Origin: Clostridium beijerinckii
Lineage (GTDB): Bacteria; Bacillota; Clostridia; Clostridiales; Clostridiaceae
Length of the DNA: 64,000 bases
Assembly (NCBI RefSeq): GCF_036699995.1
Contig: NZ_CP144906.1
Coordinates: 5,482,501 to 5,546,500 of the forward strand
Reading direction: 5' to 3'
Shown piece by piece: positions 45,404 to 55,037 of the stretch (position 1 is the first letter of the stretch; every line of letters begins with the position of its first letter). The notes beneath the pieces are model-generated. The model was not told the origin of the DNA and made no database searches. It was given only the letters and a program-made list of their open reading frames with translations. The translations under genes were made by a program, and so were the position numbers.

Positions 45404-46741
45404 TTATTCCTTATGAATTAAATCTAAATTACCGAATTTACTATACTGACCAAGCCAAGCGAGTTTAACAGTTCCAACCGGTCCATTTCTCTGCTTAGCC
45501 ATTATACATTCACCGATATTTTTATCTTCAGTTTCCTTATTGTAATATTCATCTCTATATAAGAACATAACAATATCAGCATCTTGCTCTATAGATCCTG
45601 ATTCTCTTAAGTCAGATAACATCGGCCTATGATCTGCTCTTTGCTCCGGCGCACGTGACAGCTGAGACAAAGCTATTACTGGGCATTCCATTTCTTTAGC
45701 TAATGCTTTAATCGATCTCGAAATCTCAGATACTTCTTGTTGTCTATTATCACTACCTGATCCTCCAGACATAAGCTGCAAATAGTCTATTACAATTAGA
45801 TCTATTCCATACTCCATTTTGAGTCTTCTACATTTTGATCTCATTTCCATAACTGTTACGCCAGCAGTATCATCTATATAAATTTTCGCCTTTGAAAGCG
45901 GACCTGCAGCCATAGCTATATTTTCCCAATCCTTATCTTCTAAAGTTCCAGTTCTAAGGCTTAACATATCTACGTTTGCTTCTGAACAAAGAAGTTTATA
46001 TGCCAATTGCTCTTTAGACATTTCCAGAGAAAAGACTACAACACTTTTATTTTCTCTAAGAGCCGCATGTTCCACAATATTTAGTGCAAATGTTGTTTTA
46101 CCCATTGAAGGTCTAGCTGCTATTAATATCATATCTCCACTTTGAAATCCGGATGTTTTTGCATCTAGATCAGTAAAGCCAGATCCTACACCAGTAATTG
46201 TTCCCTTATTGTTGAACAATTTCTCTATTTGTGCAAATCCTCTTTCTAATACATCACTTAAAGGTTCGAAATCCTTTGATGTTCTTTTTTCAGCTATATT
46301 AAATATTTTCTTTTCGGCACTATCCACGACATCTTCCACATTACTTTGATTATTATAACTTTCTTCTATTATTGCAGTTGATGACTTAATAAGTTTTCTC
46401 AACGTAGATTTATCAGAAACAATTTTTATATATGCGCTTAAGTTTGCAGTAGTTGGTACAGAAGAGCTTATTTCTGTTATATAGGTTACCCCTCCAGCTC
46501 TCTCAAGCATATCAGAACTCTTCAAATATTCTAATAGTGTTAATAAATCTACTGCTATATCATTTCTAAACATTTCTTGTATAGCCTTATATATTACCTT
46601 ATGACCATCTCTATAAAAATCCTCTTCTTCTAAACTCTCTAGAACTTTGGCAATAGCATTTTTATCTATGATCATAGATCCTATAACTGATTGTTCCGCT
46701 TCTATGCTTTGAGGCAAACTCCTCATAACTGATGCATCCAA
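45404..46741 (-). CDS. dnaB: DnaB replicative helicase
   Basis: 445 residues. The N-terminal helical domain opens LPQSIEAEQSVIGSM, the Walker A is ARPSMGKTTFAL, Walker B is LIVIDYLQLM, and the C-terminal RecA-like core continues with ALSQLSRAPEQRADHRPMLSDLRESGSIEQDAD. No intein. Last gene of the leftward cluster; loaded by the DnaI-type ATPase encoded at 34.5 kb. Confidence 0.97.
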   Translation of the reverse strand: MDASVMRSLPQSIEAEQSVIGSMIIDKNAIAKVLESLEEEDFYRDGHKVIYKAIQEMFRNDIAVDLLTLLEYLKSSDMLERAGGVTYITEISSSVPTTANLSAYIKIVSDKSTLRKLIKSSTAIIEESYNNQSNVEDVVDSAEKKIFNIAEKRTSKDFEPLSDVLERGFAQIEKLFNNKGTITGVGSGFTDLDAKTSGFQSGDMILIAARPSMGKTTFALNIVEHAALRENKSVVVFSLEMSKEQLAYKLLCSEANVDMLSLRTGTLEDKDWENIAMAAGPLSKAKIYIDDTAGVTVMEMRSKCRRLKMEYGIDLIVIDYLQLMSGGSGSDNRQQEVSEISRSIKALAKEMECPVIALSQLSRAPEQRADHRPMLSDLRESGSIEQDADIVMFLYRDEYYNKETEDKNIGECIMAKQRNGPVGTVKLAWLGQYSKFGNLDLIHKE

Positions 46742-46876
46742 GTTTTATTCCTCCTATCTAATTATCAATTGACAATTAATTTTCCCTTTATCTTTTGTAT
46801 ATCATCATTCTAATTTTATCATTTCTTAGTTGCAAAAAAAAGTCTCCTTCATATTAAGGAGACCTATTTCATTAAA

Positions 46877-48772
46877 TTAAATAAAGGCAATATCCATAAT
46901 CTCTTTTATAGATCCTACAGCTCTAATATCTATGTCATCAGTATTTAGAGGAATTTCGTTTTTATTATCACTTGGAATTAAAACAGTTTTTATTCCCATT
47001 CTTCTAGCCCCATATATTTTTTCAAATATTCCTCCAACTGGTTTGACATTTCCTTTGAGTGATATCTCTCCTGTAATAGCCATATCTTGTCTTATGGGTT
47101 TGTTTAACAACGAACTTATTATGCAAATGGTAATAGCTGCACCTGCTGAAGGTCCATCTATTTTTCCTCCACCAACTATATTAACATGAATATCATAATC
47201 TTTAATGTCTTTATCGGTTAAGCTTCGAATTACTGAAGCAGCATTAAATACGGAATCCTTAGCCATACTTCCAGCTGTATCATTAAATCTTACTATACCT
47301 GAACCCTTTTTCTTTGCAGCAAAAACGGTAGCTTCAATTTCAATTGTAGATCCTAAAAAACCACTAACACCTAATCCATATACATGGCCAACTTCGCTTT
47401 TGTCTACATTGCTTAATCTTTCATATGGTGTATATCTTCCAACTGATATTACCTCATCTAAATCTGATAATTTTATTTCTAAGTTATCAACAAATCTTTT
47501 AGATCGGTGTAACGCATATCCATATGTGTCTGTCAGAATATTTACAGCTTTTCTACCCTCAAATGTATAATTACTTATCTTTTTAGCAACCCCATCTTCT
47601 AATTTTACCTTTAATTTCTTAGCTGCATCTTCTACTATAAATACAACATCCTTTGAAGAAAGAGGTTCAAAATACACTTCTGTACATCTAGACCTTAAGG
47701 CTGGGTTAATTTCACTTGGACTTTTAGTTGTAGCGCCAATTAAAACAAAGTCTGCTGGCGCTCCATTATCAAAAAGATATTTTATATATTTAGGAATTGT
47801 TTCATCATCTGGATCATAGTATGATGATGAAAATTCTACTCTTTTATCTTCTAAAACCTTCAACAGCTTATTTTGAAGCATAGAGTCCAATTCTCCAATC
47901 TCATCTATAAATAGTATACCTCCATGCGCCTGTGTAACTAAACCTGGTTTAGGTTCTGGTATCCCAACCTCAGCCAGATCCCTTTTACTTCCTTGATATA
48001 TTGGATCGTGTACCGATCCTAGCAATGGGTTTGTTATTTCTCTAGGATCCCATCTTAATGTAGTACCATCAACTTCAACGAATTTAGATTTGTCATCAAA
48101 AGGAGTAAATGAAAGTTTTTTAACCTCATCTAAAGCTAATCTCGCTGCTGTAGTTTTTCCAACTCCCGGAGGTCCATATAATATTATATGTTGTGGATAT
48201 GGTGATGAAAGCTTTGATATTAATGATCTTATAGCTCTTTCTTGCCCAACTACTTGCTTAAAATCCGTTGGTCTTAAAAAGCTCATAATATTTTTACTAG
48301 TAATTCTACTATCTAATTCTATTAAATTATTTAACTTGCTGATAGTCTTTTTATTTTCAGAACCCTTTTGCTTGTTTATAACTGAAAGTCTAACTTCATC
48401 TATATACTTTTCCTGCTTTTCCATAATAGATTGTTCAACTTGAGATTCAATTTTATTTTGAACATATCTTTTTGCTAGTTCATTTGAAATTAACCTAACT
48501 GTTCTATTTATGGCTTTTTGCAATTCTTCTTCCTTAGGTGTAACTTTTAAATCTTTTCCCTCTGCTAATATAGTATTTAGTGCGAAAACTTTATCGCAAA
48601 GATTTGATGATTGAATGAATTTATCTAGTTTAAACCTAACTGTTCTAGCCCTAAAAGCTCCTTTGTCGAGTACATTCTTAGTTATAGAAAATAAAGCCTC
48701 GATTTGTGATTCTAATGATAAGGTTCCTGAAATAATATCCTGCAATAAGCTTGCGTCATCATATGAATTCAA
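46877..48772 (-). CDS. LonC-type ATP-dependent protease
   Basis: 631 residues. Middle AAA+ module with Walker A LYGPPGVGKTTAA and Walker B ILFIDEIGEL, C-terminal Lon protease domain with the catalytic Ser in GPSAGAAITI and Lys downstream (about 45 residues). It lacks the large N-terminal domain of LonA; this shape fits the LonC/LonB-like group of Clostridia. Cytoplasmic quality control is likely; membrane anchoring is not seen. Follows rplI by 12 bp. Confidence 0.9.
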   Translation of the reverse strand: MNSYDDASLLQDIISGTLSLESQIEALFSITKNVLDKGAFRARTVRFKLDKFIQSSNLCDKVFALNTILAEGKDLKVTPKEEELQKAINRTVRLISNELAKRYVQNKIESQVEQSIMEKQEKYIDEVRLSVINKQKGSENKKTISKLNNLIELDSRITSKNIMSFLRPTDFKQVVGQERAIRSLISKLSSPYPQHIILYGPPGVGKTTAARLALDEVKKLSFTPFDDKSKFVEVDGTTLRWDPREITNPLLGSVHDPIYQGSKRDLAEVGIPEPKPGLVTQAHGGILFIDEIGELDSMLQNKLLKVLEDKRVEFSSSYYDPDDETIPKYIKYLFDNGAPADFVLIGATTKSPSEINPALRSRCTEVYFEPLSSKDVVFIVEDAAKKLKVKLEDGVAKKISNYTFEGRKAVNILTDTYGYALHRSKRFVDNLEIKLSDLDEVISVGRYTPYERLSNVDKSEVGHVYGLGVSGFLGSTIEIEATVFAAKKKGSGIVRFNDTAGSMAKDSVFNAASVIRSLTDKDIKDYDIHVNIVGGGKIDGPSAGAAITICIISSLLNKPIRQDMAITGEISLKGNVKPVGGIFEKIYGARRMGIKTVLIPSDNKNEIPLNTDDIDIRAVGSIKEIMDIAFI

Positions 48773-48784
48773 AATTAATCCTCC

Positions 48785-49231
48785 TTATTCTTGTGGAACA
48801 ATAATCACCTTCATTTTAGTGCTAACTTCTGGATATAGTTTAATATCAATTTCATATCCACCTGCTAATTTTATTGTATCCATAACAATTTTCTTTTTAT
48901 CTATTTCAATCTTATACTGTTCTCTAATTAATTCTGCAACATCTTTACTAGTAATTGCACCAAATAACTTTCCATTTTCTCCTGTCTTAGCTTTAATTTT
49001 TATTTCTTTTCCTTTTAATTCTTCAGCTAATTTTTGTGCTGCTTCAAGTTCTGCTAACTTTTGTTTTCGCTCATTTTCTTTTTTATTATTCAAAATGTGC
49101 ATATTTGCAGCACTAGCTTCTTGTGCTAATTTCCTTGGAAATAAAAAGTTTCTTGCATACCCATCTGAAGCCTCAATAATATCACCTTTTTTACCTATCT
49201 TTTTAACATCTTGTAATAAAATAACTTTCAT
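48785..49231 (-). CDS. rplI: Ribosomal protein bL9
   Basis: 148 residues: [20 protein letters not shown] at the N-terminus and the conserved [13 protein letters not shown] are diagnostic. Binds 23S rRNA near the L1 stalk. It starts 3 bp after the gdpP stop, as in many Firmicutes where the two are coupled. Confidence 0.98.
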   Translation of the reverse strand: MKVILLQDVKKIGKKGDIIEASDGYARNFLFPRKLAQEASAANMHILNNKKENERKQKLAELEAAQKLAEELKGKEIKIKAKTGENGKLFGAITSKDVAELIREQYKIEIDKKKIVMDTIKLAGGYEIDIKLYPEVSTKMKVIIVPQE

Positions 49232-49234
49232 AAC

Positions 49235-51175
49235 TTATTCACCTATCCTTAAGTATTTTTTCATTACTTCTTTTAATTCAACAATTACTTCCTCAATTGT
49301 CTTATTTGATATTTTTACACCAGCAATATTCATATGCCCTCCTCCGCCAAGTGCTTCTAGCACTACTTGAACATTAATATCGCCCACTGACCTTCCACTT
49401 ATATATATATCATTATTTACTTCGCCTAAAACAAAGCTTACAGATATTCCAGATATATTTAGCAATTCATCTGCTGCCTTTGCTATAATTACTGTATCAA
49501 TATTTTTAGGCGTTATAGCAATAGCTGTATTATCTTTTACTTCAGCAGATTTTATAGTCTCAGCAATAAGTAAATAATCTTCTAGGTCATCAGTAAACAT
49601 CTTTTTAATTTCTATAGGATCTGCTCCCAAGGATTTTAAAAATGATGCAGCATCAAAAGTTCTGACACCAGTTTTAAAAGAAAATCCTTTTGTATCCATA
49701 AAAATACCTGCAAGCAAACCTTCTGCTTCTGTTCTTGTTAATTTAGGCTTATCAACCATATACTGAATAATTTCTGTGACCATCTCTGATGTAGATGAGG
49801 CATATACTTCTATATAATTAAGTATATCATGCTCTATCATATCAGGACTTCTTCTATGGTGATCTATTATTACTTTTCTTTGAGATTTATCTACTAGCGA
49901 TAAATCAGCAACATAACTCTTATTATGGACATCCACAATGATCACTAGTGTTTGGGCATCTAAATCACTTTTTGCATCTTCTACTGATATAAATAAATCA
50001 TCATATTTAGATTCCTTGCTTAATTTATTTAAGAAATATCCGATTGCAGTAATATCATTATTTAATATAATTTTACAGCCCATCCCCAATTGCTTAACCA
50101 CGCTAGCCAATCCGACTGCAGATCCAAAGCAATCCATATCAGGATTCTTGTGCCCCATTATATAAACCTTGCTACTCTCTCGAATTAGTTCACTCAAAGC
50201 TCTAGCTATAACTCTCGCTTTTACTTTAGTCCTTTTTTCTATTTCCTTTGAATTTCCACCAAAAAACTTTATATCATCATTAGTTTTAACAACAACTTGA
50301 TCTCCACCTCTGCCCAACGCTAACTCTTTAGCTATATTAGCATTGTTATGATTTTCAAGCGGAGACATTCCACCTTTGCCAACACCAATAGATAAAGTAA
50401 TTTCAATTGAATTTCCCTTATCTATTTTTGATATTACTTCCATTATATTAAACTTATGTTTTATTTCATCTTCAATGTACTTATCTTGAATTGATAATAC
50501 ATATTTATTGGTATCATATCTTTTAATCATTGCTTTTAAGTTATTGGCATATGTGTTTATTGTTCTTTCTATTTCAGCTACTAAAAGCGGTCTATTATTA
50601 TCATCGGTTTTATCTATTACTTCTGTAAAATTATCTACTTCTATTAACATTACACTCTCTTGAGTGGTTTCGTAATCTATGAGCTTTGTAATGTCATTAA
50701 AAGATAATAAGTATAGATTTTTTTTATTTTTAGTTTCAATCAAAGTAGCGTATACATCATATAATTTATTTTGTATGCTTAATCTTTGATGCAAATTATT
50801 TTCATTCTTTAAAAAATCATCTAGATTTATCCCTCTAGCTATACTTAAAATATTCTTTTCAGTATTTTCTTCATCTGATTTTAAAGTGTTAAATAAATTA
50901 TTATACCAAACTATTTCTCCATCTTCTTTTATCAATACTAATGGATATATTGACTTTAATGCATTCTCTGATATACCTTTATTTATACTTTTTATAAATT
51001 GGTTAAAATCATTTTCCTTTTCCAAATAATAATTTAATTGGTGGAAATTATCTATAAAATAGATTACTAGGATAATTATACCTATACCTGTATAATTATA
51101 TGCAAATAATAGTATTAAAATTGTAATTAGTAATCCAGGCTTAAGCAAACGTTTAAGCATAGTTATCCAATTCAT
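49235..51175 (-). CDS. gdpP: GdpP, c-di-AMP phosphodiesterase
   Basis: 646 residues. Two membrane helices (about residues 13-40), a PAS-like domain, a degenerate GGDEF region (near GKGGMSPLENHNNANIAKELALGRGGDQ), and C-terminal DHH-DHHA1 domains with GHKNPDMDCFGSAVGL and the DHH motif in VIIDHHRRSP. Family members degrade c-di-AMP, a regulator of K+ and osmotic balance. The gene sits just before rplI. Confidence 0.95.
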   Translation of the reverse strand: MNWITMLKRLLKPGLLITILILLFAYNYTGIGIIILVIYFIDNFHQLNYYLEKENDFNQFIKSINKGISENALKSIYPLVLIKEDGEIVWYNNLFNTLKSDEENTEKNILSIARGINLDDFLKNENNLHQRLSIQNKLYDVYATLIETKNKKNLYLLSFNDITKLIDYETTQESVMLIEVDNFTEVIDKTDDNNRPLLVAEIERTINTYANNLKAMIKRYDTNKYVLSIQDKYIEDEIKHKFNIMEVISKIDKGNSIEITLSIGVGKGGMSPLENHNNANIAKELALGRGGDQVVVKTNDDIKFFGGNSKEIEKRTKVKARVIARALSELIRESSKVYIMGHKNPDMDCFGSAVGLASVVKQLGMGCKIILNNDITAIGYFLNKLSKESKYDDLFISVEDAKSDLDAQTLVIIVDVHNKSYVADLSLVDKSQRKVIIDHHRRSPDMIEHDILNYIEVYASSTSEMVTEIIQYMVDKPKLTRTEAEGLLAGIFMDTKGFSFKTGVRTFDAASFLKSLGADPIEIKKMFTDDLEDYLLIAETIKSAEVKDNTAIAITPKNIDTVIIAKAADELLNISGISVSFVLGEVNNDIYISGRSVGDINVQVVLEALGGGGHMNIAGVKISNKTIEEVIVELKEVMKKYLRIGE

Positions 51176-51195
51176 AAAAAGCCTCCTAAGAATAT

Positions 51196-51516
51196 TTAAT
51201 CTCTTCTGTTACTAATATAACGCTTCAACTTACTTAAGCTTTTGCCTTCTTTTTCAACTTGATCCTCTGCTCTTACCCCTAAATCTAATTTTGATTTTAT
51301 ATTATGGTCTATATCTACCAATGAATATCCTAACTTATCACCTAGAATATATAGTATAATTATAGCTCCTGAAATACAATCTAAAATAGAATCACGGGCT
51401 ACATTGTTACCTTTTGTCAATAGTCTGAAAAACTCTCCTATTATACAAAGAAGTTGTGCTTTTAAATCTTCTATAATTTTAATGTTAGTCATTATATTAA
51501 AATTATCTTTTCTCAT
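51196..51516 (-). CDS. MazG-like protein
   Basis: 106 residues, all helical. Matches the small clostridial MazG-like family (NIMTNIKIIEDLKAQLLCIIGEFFRLL, then the IIILYILGDKLG helix). The E-x-x-E metal pair of true MazG nucleotide pyrophosphatases is reduced, so activity is doubtful. Follows the rpsR terminator and precedes gdpP by 20 bp, same direction. Confidence 0.75.
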   Translation of the reverse strand: MRKDNFNIMTNIKIIEDLKAQLLCIIGEFFRLLTKGNNVARDSILDCISGAIIILYILGDKLGYSLVDIDHNIKSKLDLGVRAEDQVEKEGKSLSKLKRYISNRRD

Positions 51517-51657
51517 AGTCTATCACCTCTCTCAAAACCCTTGTATTATTATTTTAATTTTTTTTTGTGAGTATTGCAAGAATTTATAGACAATTTGCTA
51601 TATTTTTCCACAAAGTTGAGAGATTGATTTAATAATAATATTTTTTTATATTAAAAA

Positions 51658-51677
51658 CCCCCTGATTTCTCAGGGGG
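51658..51677 (-). terminator. Terminator after rpsR
   Basis: G+C-rich stem CCCCCTG / CAGGGGG with 6-nt loop and T5 on the minus strand. Confidence 0.9.
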
Positions 51678-51693
51678 GATATTACTACTACCA

Positions 51694-51957
51694 TTATTCT
51701 GTTGTAAATGGTAATAATGCTATGTTTCTTGCTCTCTTAATTGAAGATGTTAATTCTCTTTGGTGCTTAGCACAAGTTCCAGAAATTCTTCTTGGAAGAA
51801 TCTTTCCTCTTTCTGTAACATATTTTCTAAGCTTATTTATATCTTTATAGTCGATAAATTCAGCTTTATCTACACAAAAAGCACAAACTTTTTTTCTAGA
51901 TCTTCTCATTTTACCGCCAGGTCTTCTACCGTTGTTACCTTCTTCTCTGCTCATCAT
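51694..51957 (-). CDS. rpsR: Ribosomal protein bS18
   Basis: 87 residues; [32 protein letters not shown] and [18 protein letters not shown] are conserved. The CxxC hints at the zinc-binding (C+) form. Last gene of rpsF-ssb-rpsR, ending at a strong terminator. Confidence 0.97.
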   Translation of the reverse strand: MMSREEGNNGRRPGGKMRRSRKKVCAFCVDKAEFIDYKDINKLRKYVTERGKILPRRISGTCAKHQRELTSSIKRARNIALLPFTTE

Positions 51958-51978
51958 ATTCCCTCCTTACTTAAAATT

Positions 51979-52428
51979 TTAGAAAGGCATATCTCCGTCA
52001 TCTACCGGAGTTATATCCTCTTCAAATCCACCACTGAATGCATCATTCGCTGGTGCTGAATATTCATTGCTATTACCAAAACTATTTCCTGATGAATTAC
52101 TTCCTTTACTTCCTAGGAATTCAACTCCACCAAATTGATCTGCTACAACTTCGGTAACATATCTCTTAGTTCCGTCTTTCGCATCATAACTTCTGGTTTG
52201 GATTCTACCACTAATAGCCACTTGGCTACCTTTACTCATGTAATTAGCAGTACTTTCAGCTTGTTTGCCCCATACTACTACAGGAACAAAATCTGCTTCT
52301 CTTTGGCCAGTTTTTGTATTATATTTATCAACTGCTAATGTTAAGGTTGTTACTGCTGCTCCACTTCCTGGAGTAAATCTTAGTTCTGGATCTTTTGTTA
52401 ATCTTCCGATTAGAACTACTTTATTCAT
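51979..52428 (-). CDS. ssb: Single-stranded DNA-binding protein
   Basis: 149 residues. OB fold opens MNKVVLIGRLTKDPELRFTP; the tail is Ser/Asn/Gly-rich and ends in the acidic tip DITPVDDGDMPF that binds repair and replication partners. Between rpsF and rpsR, the standard location. Confidence 0.98.
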   Translation of the reverse strand: MNKVVLIGRLTKDPELRFTPGSGAAVTTLTLAVDKYNTKTGQREADFVPVVVWGKQAESTANYMSKGSQVAISGRIQTRSYDAKDGTKRYVTEVVADQFGGVEFLGSKGSNSSGNSFGNSNEYSAPANDAFSGGFEEDITPVDDGDMPF

Positions 52429-52441
52429 TTACAACGCCACC

Positions 52442-52729
52442 TTATACTTGTTCATTAACAATGATATGTCTTATAACACCATCAGTGATTCTGAATATTC
52501 TATCTAACTCTCTTGGTAATTCAGGGTTAGCAGTAAAGTTAACTAAAGTATAAAAACCTTCACTAACTTTTGAGATTTCATAAGCAAGCTTTCTCTTACC
52601 CCAGAAATCAACATTTTCTACTGTTCCTCCACCATTTTCTATAACACCCTTAAACTTTTCGATGTTAGCTTTTACAGTTTCTTCATCGAATGATGGGTTT
52701 AATATAAATATAGTTTCGTACTTTCTCAT
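52442..52729 (-). CDS. rpsF: Ribosomal protein bS6
   Basis: 95 residues: MRKYETIFILNPSFDEETVKANI and VDFWGKRKLAYEI are typical. Start at 52729 is fixed by GGGGAGGAGGTG 6-7 bp upstream; a GTG at 52738 lies on that site. Controls its own operon with bS18 through the RNA leader just upstream. Confidence 0.97.
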   Translation of the reverse strand: MRKYETIFILNPSFDEETVKANIEKFKGVIENGGGTVENVDFWGKRKLAYEISKVSEGFYTLVNFTANPELPRELDRIFRITDGVIRHIIVNEQV

Positions 52730-52745
52730 TAATTTCACCTCCTCC

Positions 52746-52780
52746 CCTCGGACTAACGGCTATGCTTTGCATAGCAGGGA
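52746..52780 (-). promoter_or_regulatory. bS6:bS18 ribosomal leader RNA
   Basis: On the minus strand the leader forms an outer CCCT/AGGGG helix, an inner GCTATGC / GCATAGC hairpin with AAA loop, and an internal CCGA just before the closing strand. This is the known bS6:bS18 recognition element found upstream of rpsF in Firmicutes, where the two proteins repress their operon. Confidence 0.75.
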
Positions 52781-52830
52781 TTACAATTAATGATTATACC
52801 ATTAAAAAAAGAATGAATCAAGTTATTTTG

Positions 52831-53025
52831 CTAACTTTCTGCAGCAATTACTATTTTTTTTGCTTCCTTTTTAAATTTCACTCTGGGAATCATTACGATT
52901 CTACCACAGCCAGTACATTTTATTTTTATATCTGCACCTACCCTTATTATTTCAAATTGATTTGAACCGCATGGATGTTGCTTCTTCATTTCAACCACAT
53001 CTCCGAGATTAAAGTTTTCTACCAT
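52831..53025 (-). CDS. DUF951 domain protein
   Basis: 64 residues, beta-rich; KKQHPCGSNQFEIIRVGADIKIKC-type core with a C-x2-C at CTGC and RIVMIPR are the family marks. The function is unknown. It follows the MscS gene with a one-base overlap and precedes rpsF. Confidence 0.9.
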   Translation of the reverse strand: MVENFNLGDVVEMKKQHPCGSNQFEIIRVGADIKIKCTGCGRIVMIPRVKFKKEAKKIVIAAES

Positions 53026-53948
53026 TACTCCCCATCCTTATCTATATTTTCATTGTCTAATTGTTTCTCATCTAAAGATACATTTATTCTATTTTTATCT
53101 AAAGCTAACTTTATTGCCATTCTAAGCTCTCTTTCCATTTTCCATTGCATTAATGGTTTTGCATTACCTACTACTCTTATTGTAACTTTTGATACTTCAA
53201 GAGCTATGACCCCAGTTATTTCTATGGATTCACCTATATACTCTTCATTTTTGCTCTTAAAATCGTCACAAGCAGCTCTTATAACGTTAATCACTTTTTG
53301 AATATCTTCCAGTGGAGATATATCTATATCTACCATAAACCTAATATCATTCCTCGAATGATTTGTAACTCCGCCTATTGACCCATTTGGAATTGAATGT
53401 ATATCCCCTGTAAAATCTTTAATAACGGTGGCTCTAATTCCTATACTTTTGACAATTCCGTTAAAACTTCCTATTGTTACATGATCTCCTACTCCAAATT
53501 GATTTTCAAATAAAATAAAAAATCCATTAATTAAATCTTTTATTAGACTTTGCGCACCAAGACCAACTGCAATTCCACCTATACTCGCAAACGTAAATGA
53601 CATACCACCAAATACAATTGATATTATTATTGTTATCCCCATAAAATATACTGAATATTTTAAAACACTTTTCAATACTTCCCCCAAAGTTTTTGCCCTT
53701 TGAGAATCCAAAGAAATCACTGCATTGCTTTCAATCTGCTTATCAACAAACTTTTTTATTAAATGCTTACCTATTTTTATAGAAAAATACATTATAATAA
53801 TTACAACTGCTATTTTAAGTGCTTTATTTATTATTAGCTCGATTGATTTAACACTTATGATATCTACTAGCGTACTATTAATATTAGATTTCAATTCTTT
53901 TAAAAATTGGAAATCTTCCTCTAACTCTATTAAGTAATTACCATACAA
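53025..53948 (-). CDS. MscS-family mechanosensitive channel
   Basis: 307 residues, three membrane helices in the first 140 residues, then the pore helix and the MscS beta domain. The pore helix shows the family pattern SIGGIAVGLGAQSLIKDLINGFFILFENQFGVGDHV. It opens upon hypo-osmotic shock to release solutes. Overlaps the DUF951 gene by one base. Confidence 0.92.
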   Translation of the reverse strand: MYGNYLIELEEDFQFLKELKSNINSTLVDIISVKSIELIINKALKIAVVIIIMYFSIKIGKHLIKKFVDKQIESNAVISLDSQRAKTLGEVLKSVLKYSVYFMGITIIISIVFGGMSFTFASIGGIAVGLGAQSLIKDLINGFFILFENQFGVGDHVTIGSFNGIVKSIGIRATVIKDFTGDIHSIPNGSIGGVTNHSRNDIRFMVDIDISPLEDIQKVINVIRAACDDFKSKNEEYIGESIEITGVIALEVSKVTIRVVGNAKPLMQWKMERELRMAIKLALDKNRINVSLDEKQLDNENIDKDGE

Positions 53949-53963
53949 ACATAATCCCCCTTC

Positions 53964-54206
53964 CTATTTATCAATTAGTATATATCCTTCATCATTTCTA
54001 TAGTATATATTTTTATATTCCATCAAATCATTATTTATTATGTTATCTATATCTGCCTTTTTATCTATTCTCACGCATATCCCACAACTCATAGTTATAG
54101 ATGTAGGAGTTGGCATTATTCTAAACTCTAGATCTAATTCTTTTAATTTTTTTTCTGCTGACATTGCATCATATGTATTTTTGAATACTATTATATAATA
54201 ATCCAT
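53964..54206 (-). CDS. DUF3343 protein
   Basis: 80 residues, a single DUF3343 domain (YYIIVFKNTYDAMSAEKKLKE, then RIMPTPTSITMSCGICVRI with the conserved S-CG). Proteins of this type are often located near sulfur- or selenium-handling genes; here the neighbour to the right encodes a cysteine-desulfurase-like enzyme. First gene of the leftward run. Confidence 0.88.
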   Translation of the reverse strand: MDYYIIVFKNTYDAMSAEKKLKELDLEFRIMPTPTSITMSCGICVRIDKKADIDNIINNDLMEYKNIYYRNDEGYILIDK

Positions 54207-54374
54207 ATTTACACCACCTATATAATCTTTATTATAACTTATATTAATATTATATATATTTTTTTAAATTTATAAAGGTTAAGAACACATTCATATAAAA
54301 ACTTCATAAATTTAGTGAAAAATATATCTTTTTATTTTATAATTATATAGAAATGCAATTAGAAGGAGAATATA

Positions 54375-55022
54375 ATGTTTTCAGTAATTAACATATTAAA
54401 AGCTATATTAATTGGTTTTTTTACAGGTTTTGTTGCCTCTATACCTTTGGGGCCCTCAGGCCTTGAATCTGTTAGTCGTTCAATATCAAAAGGTTTTAAA
54501 GAGGGATTTAAAGTATCACTTGGTGCTGTATCCGCAGATATAACATATATAGTAATTATAAACCTAGGTCTTTTTACAATACTTACTAGAAATCCTAAGT
54601 TTCACAGTCTATTTTGGATAGTATCTGGTATTGTTTTAATTATATCTAATAAAATATCATTTACAGCTAAAAAACCAGACTTTAACTTAGAAAAATCAAT
54701 TTATAGACGTTCATCAAATGGTTTTTTAACTGGTTTTTTGATAACGTTTCTCAATCCAACAACTCCATCATTATGGATTGCATTAAGTGGAACCATATTC
54801 AATGTTTGGAGACATCATGGAAGGATATATTTTATATTCTCAATCTCATCAATGATAATTGGAAGTATAACTTGGTTCTGCTTTCTTAATATTTTAGTAA
54901 GTAAAGGTTTTAAAAAATTTAAACCTGATTTGGCCAATAATACAACAAAAATATTGGACTACTTCCTATTTGCTTTGGGTATAATATTTATTATTTGGGG
55001 CTCTTACAAATTATTTTTTTAG
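54375..55022 (+). CDS. LysE-family exporter
   Basis: 215 residues with six hydrophobic helices. The first helix region (LIGFFTGFVASIPLGPSGLESV) and FLITFLNPTTPSLWIAL match the LysE/RhtB amino-acid exporter family, with the characteristic NP in the fourth segment. Substrate unknown. Followed by the desulfurase-like gene after 15 bp in the same direction. Confidence 0.82.
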   Translation: MFSVINILKAILIGFFTGFVASIPLGPSGLESVSRSISKGFKEGFKVSLGAVSADITYIVIINLGLFTILTRNPKFHSLFWIVSGIVLIISNKISFTAKKPDFNLEKSIYRRSSNGFLTGFLITFLNPTTPSLWIALSGTIFNVWRHHGRIYFIFSISSMIIGSITWFCFLNILVSKGFKKFKPDLANNTTKILDYFLFALGIIFIIWGSYKLFF

Positions 55023-55037
55023 AGGTGAATACTTGAT

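Noticed and set aside
48615..49370. 251-codon rightward frame across lonC, rplI and gdpP
   Set aside because: Runs antisense over three conserved genes; no ribosome site or family match.
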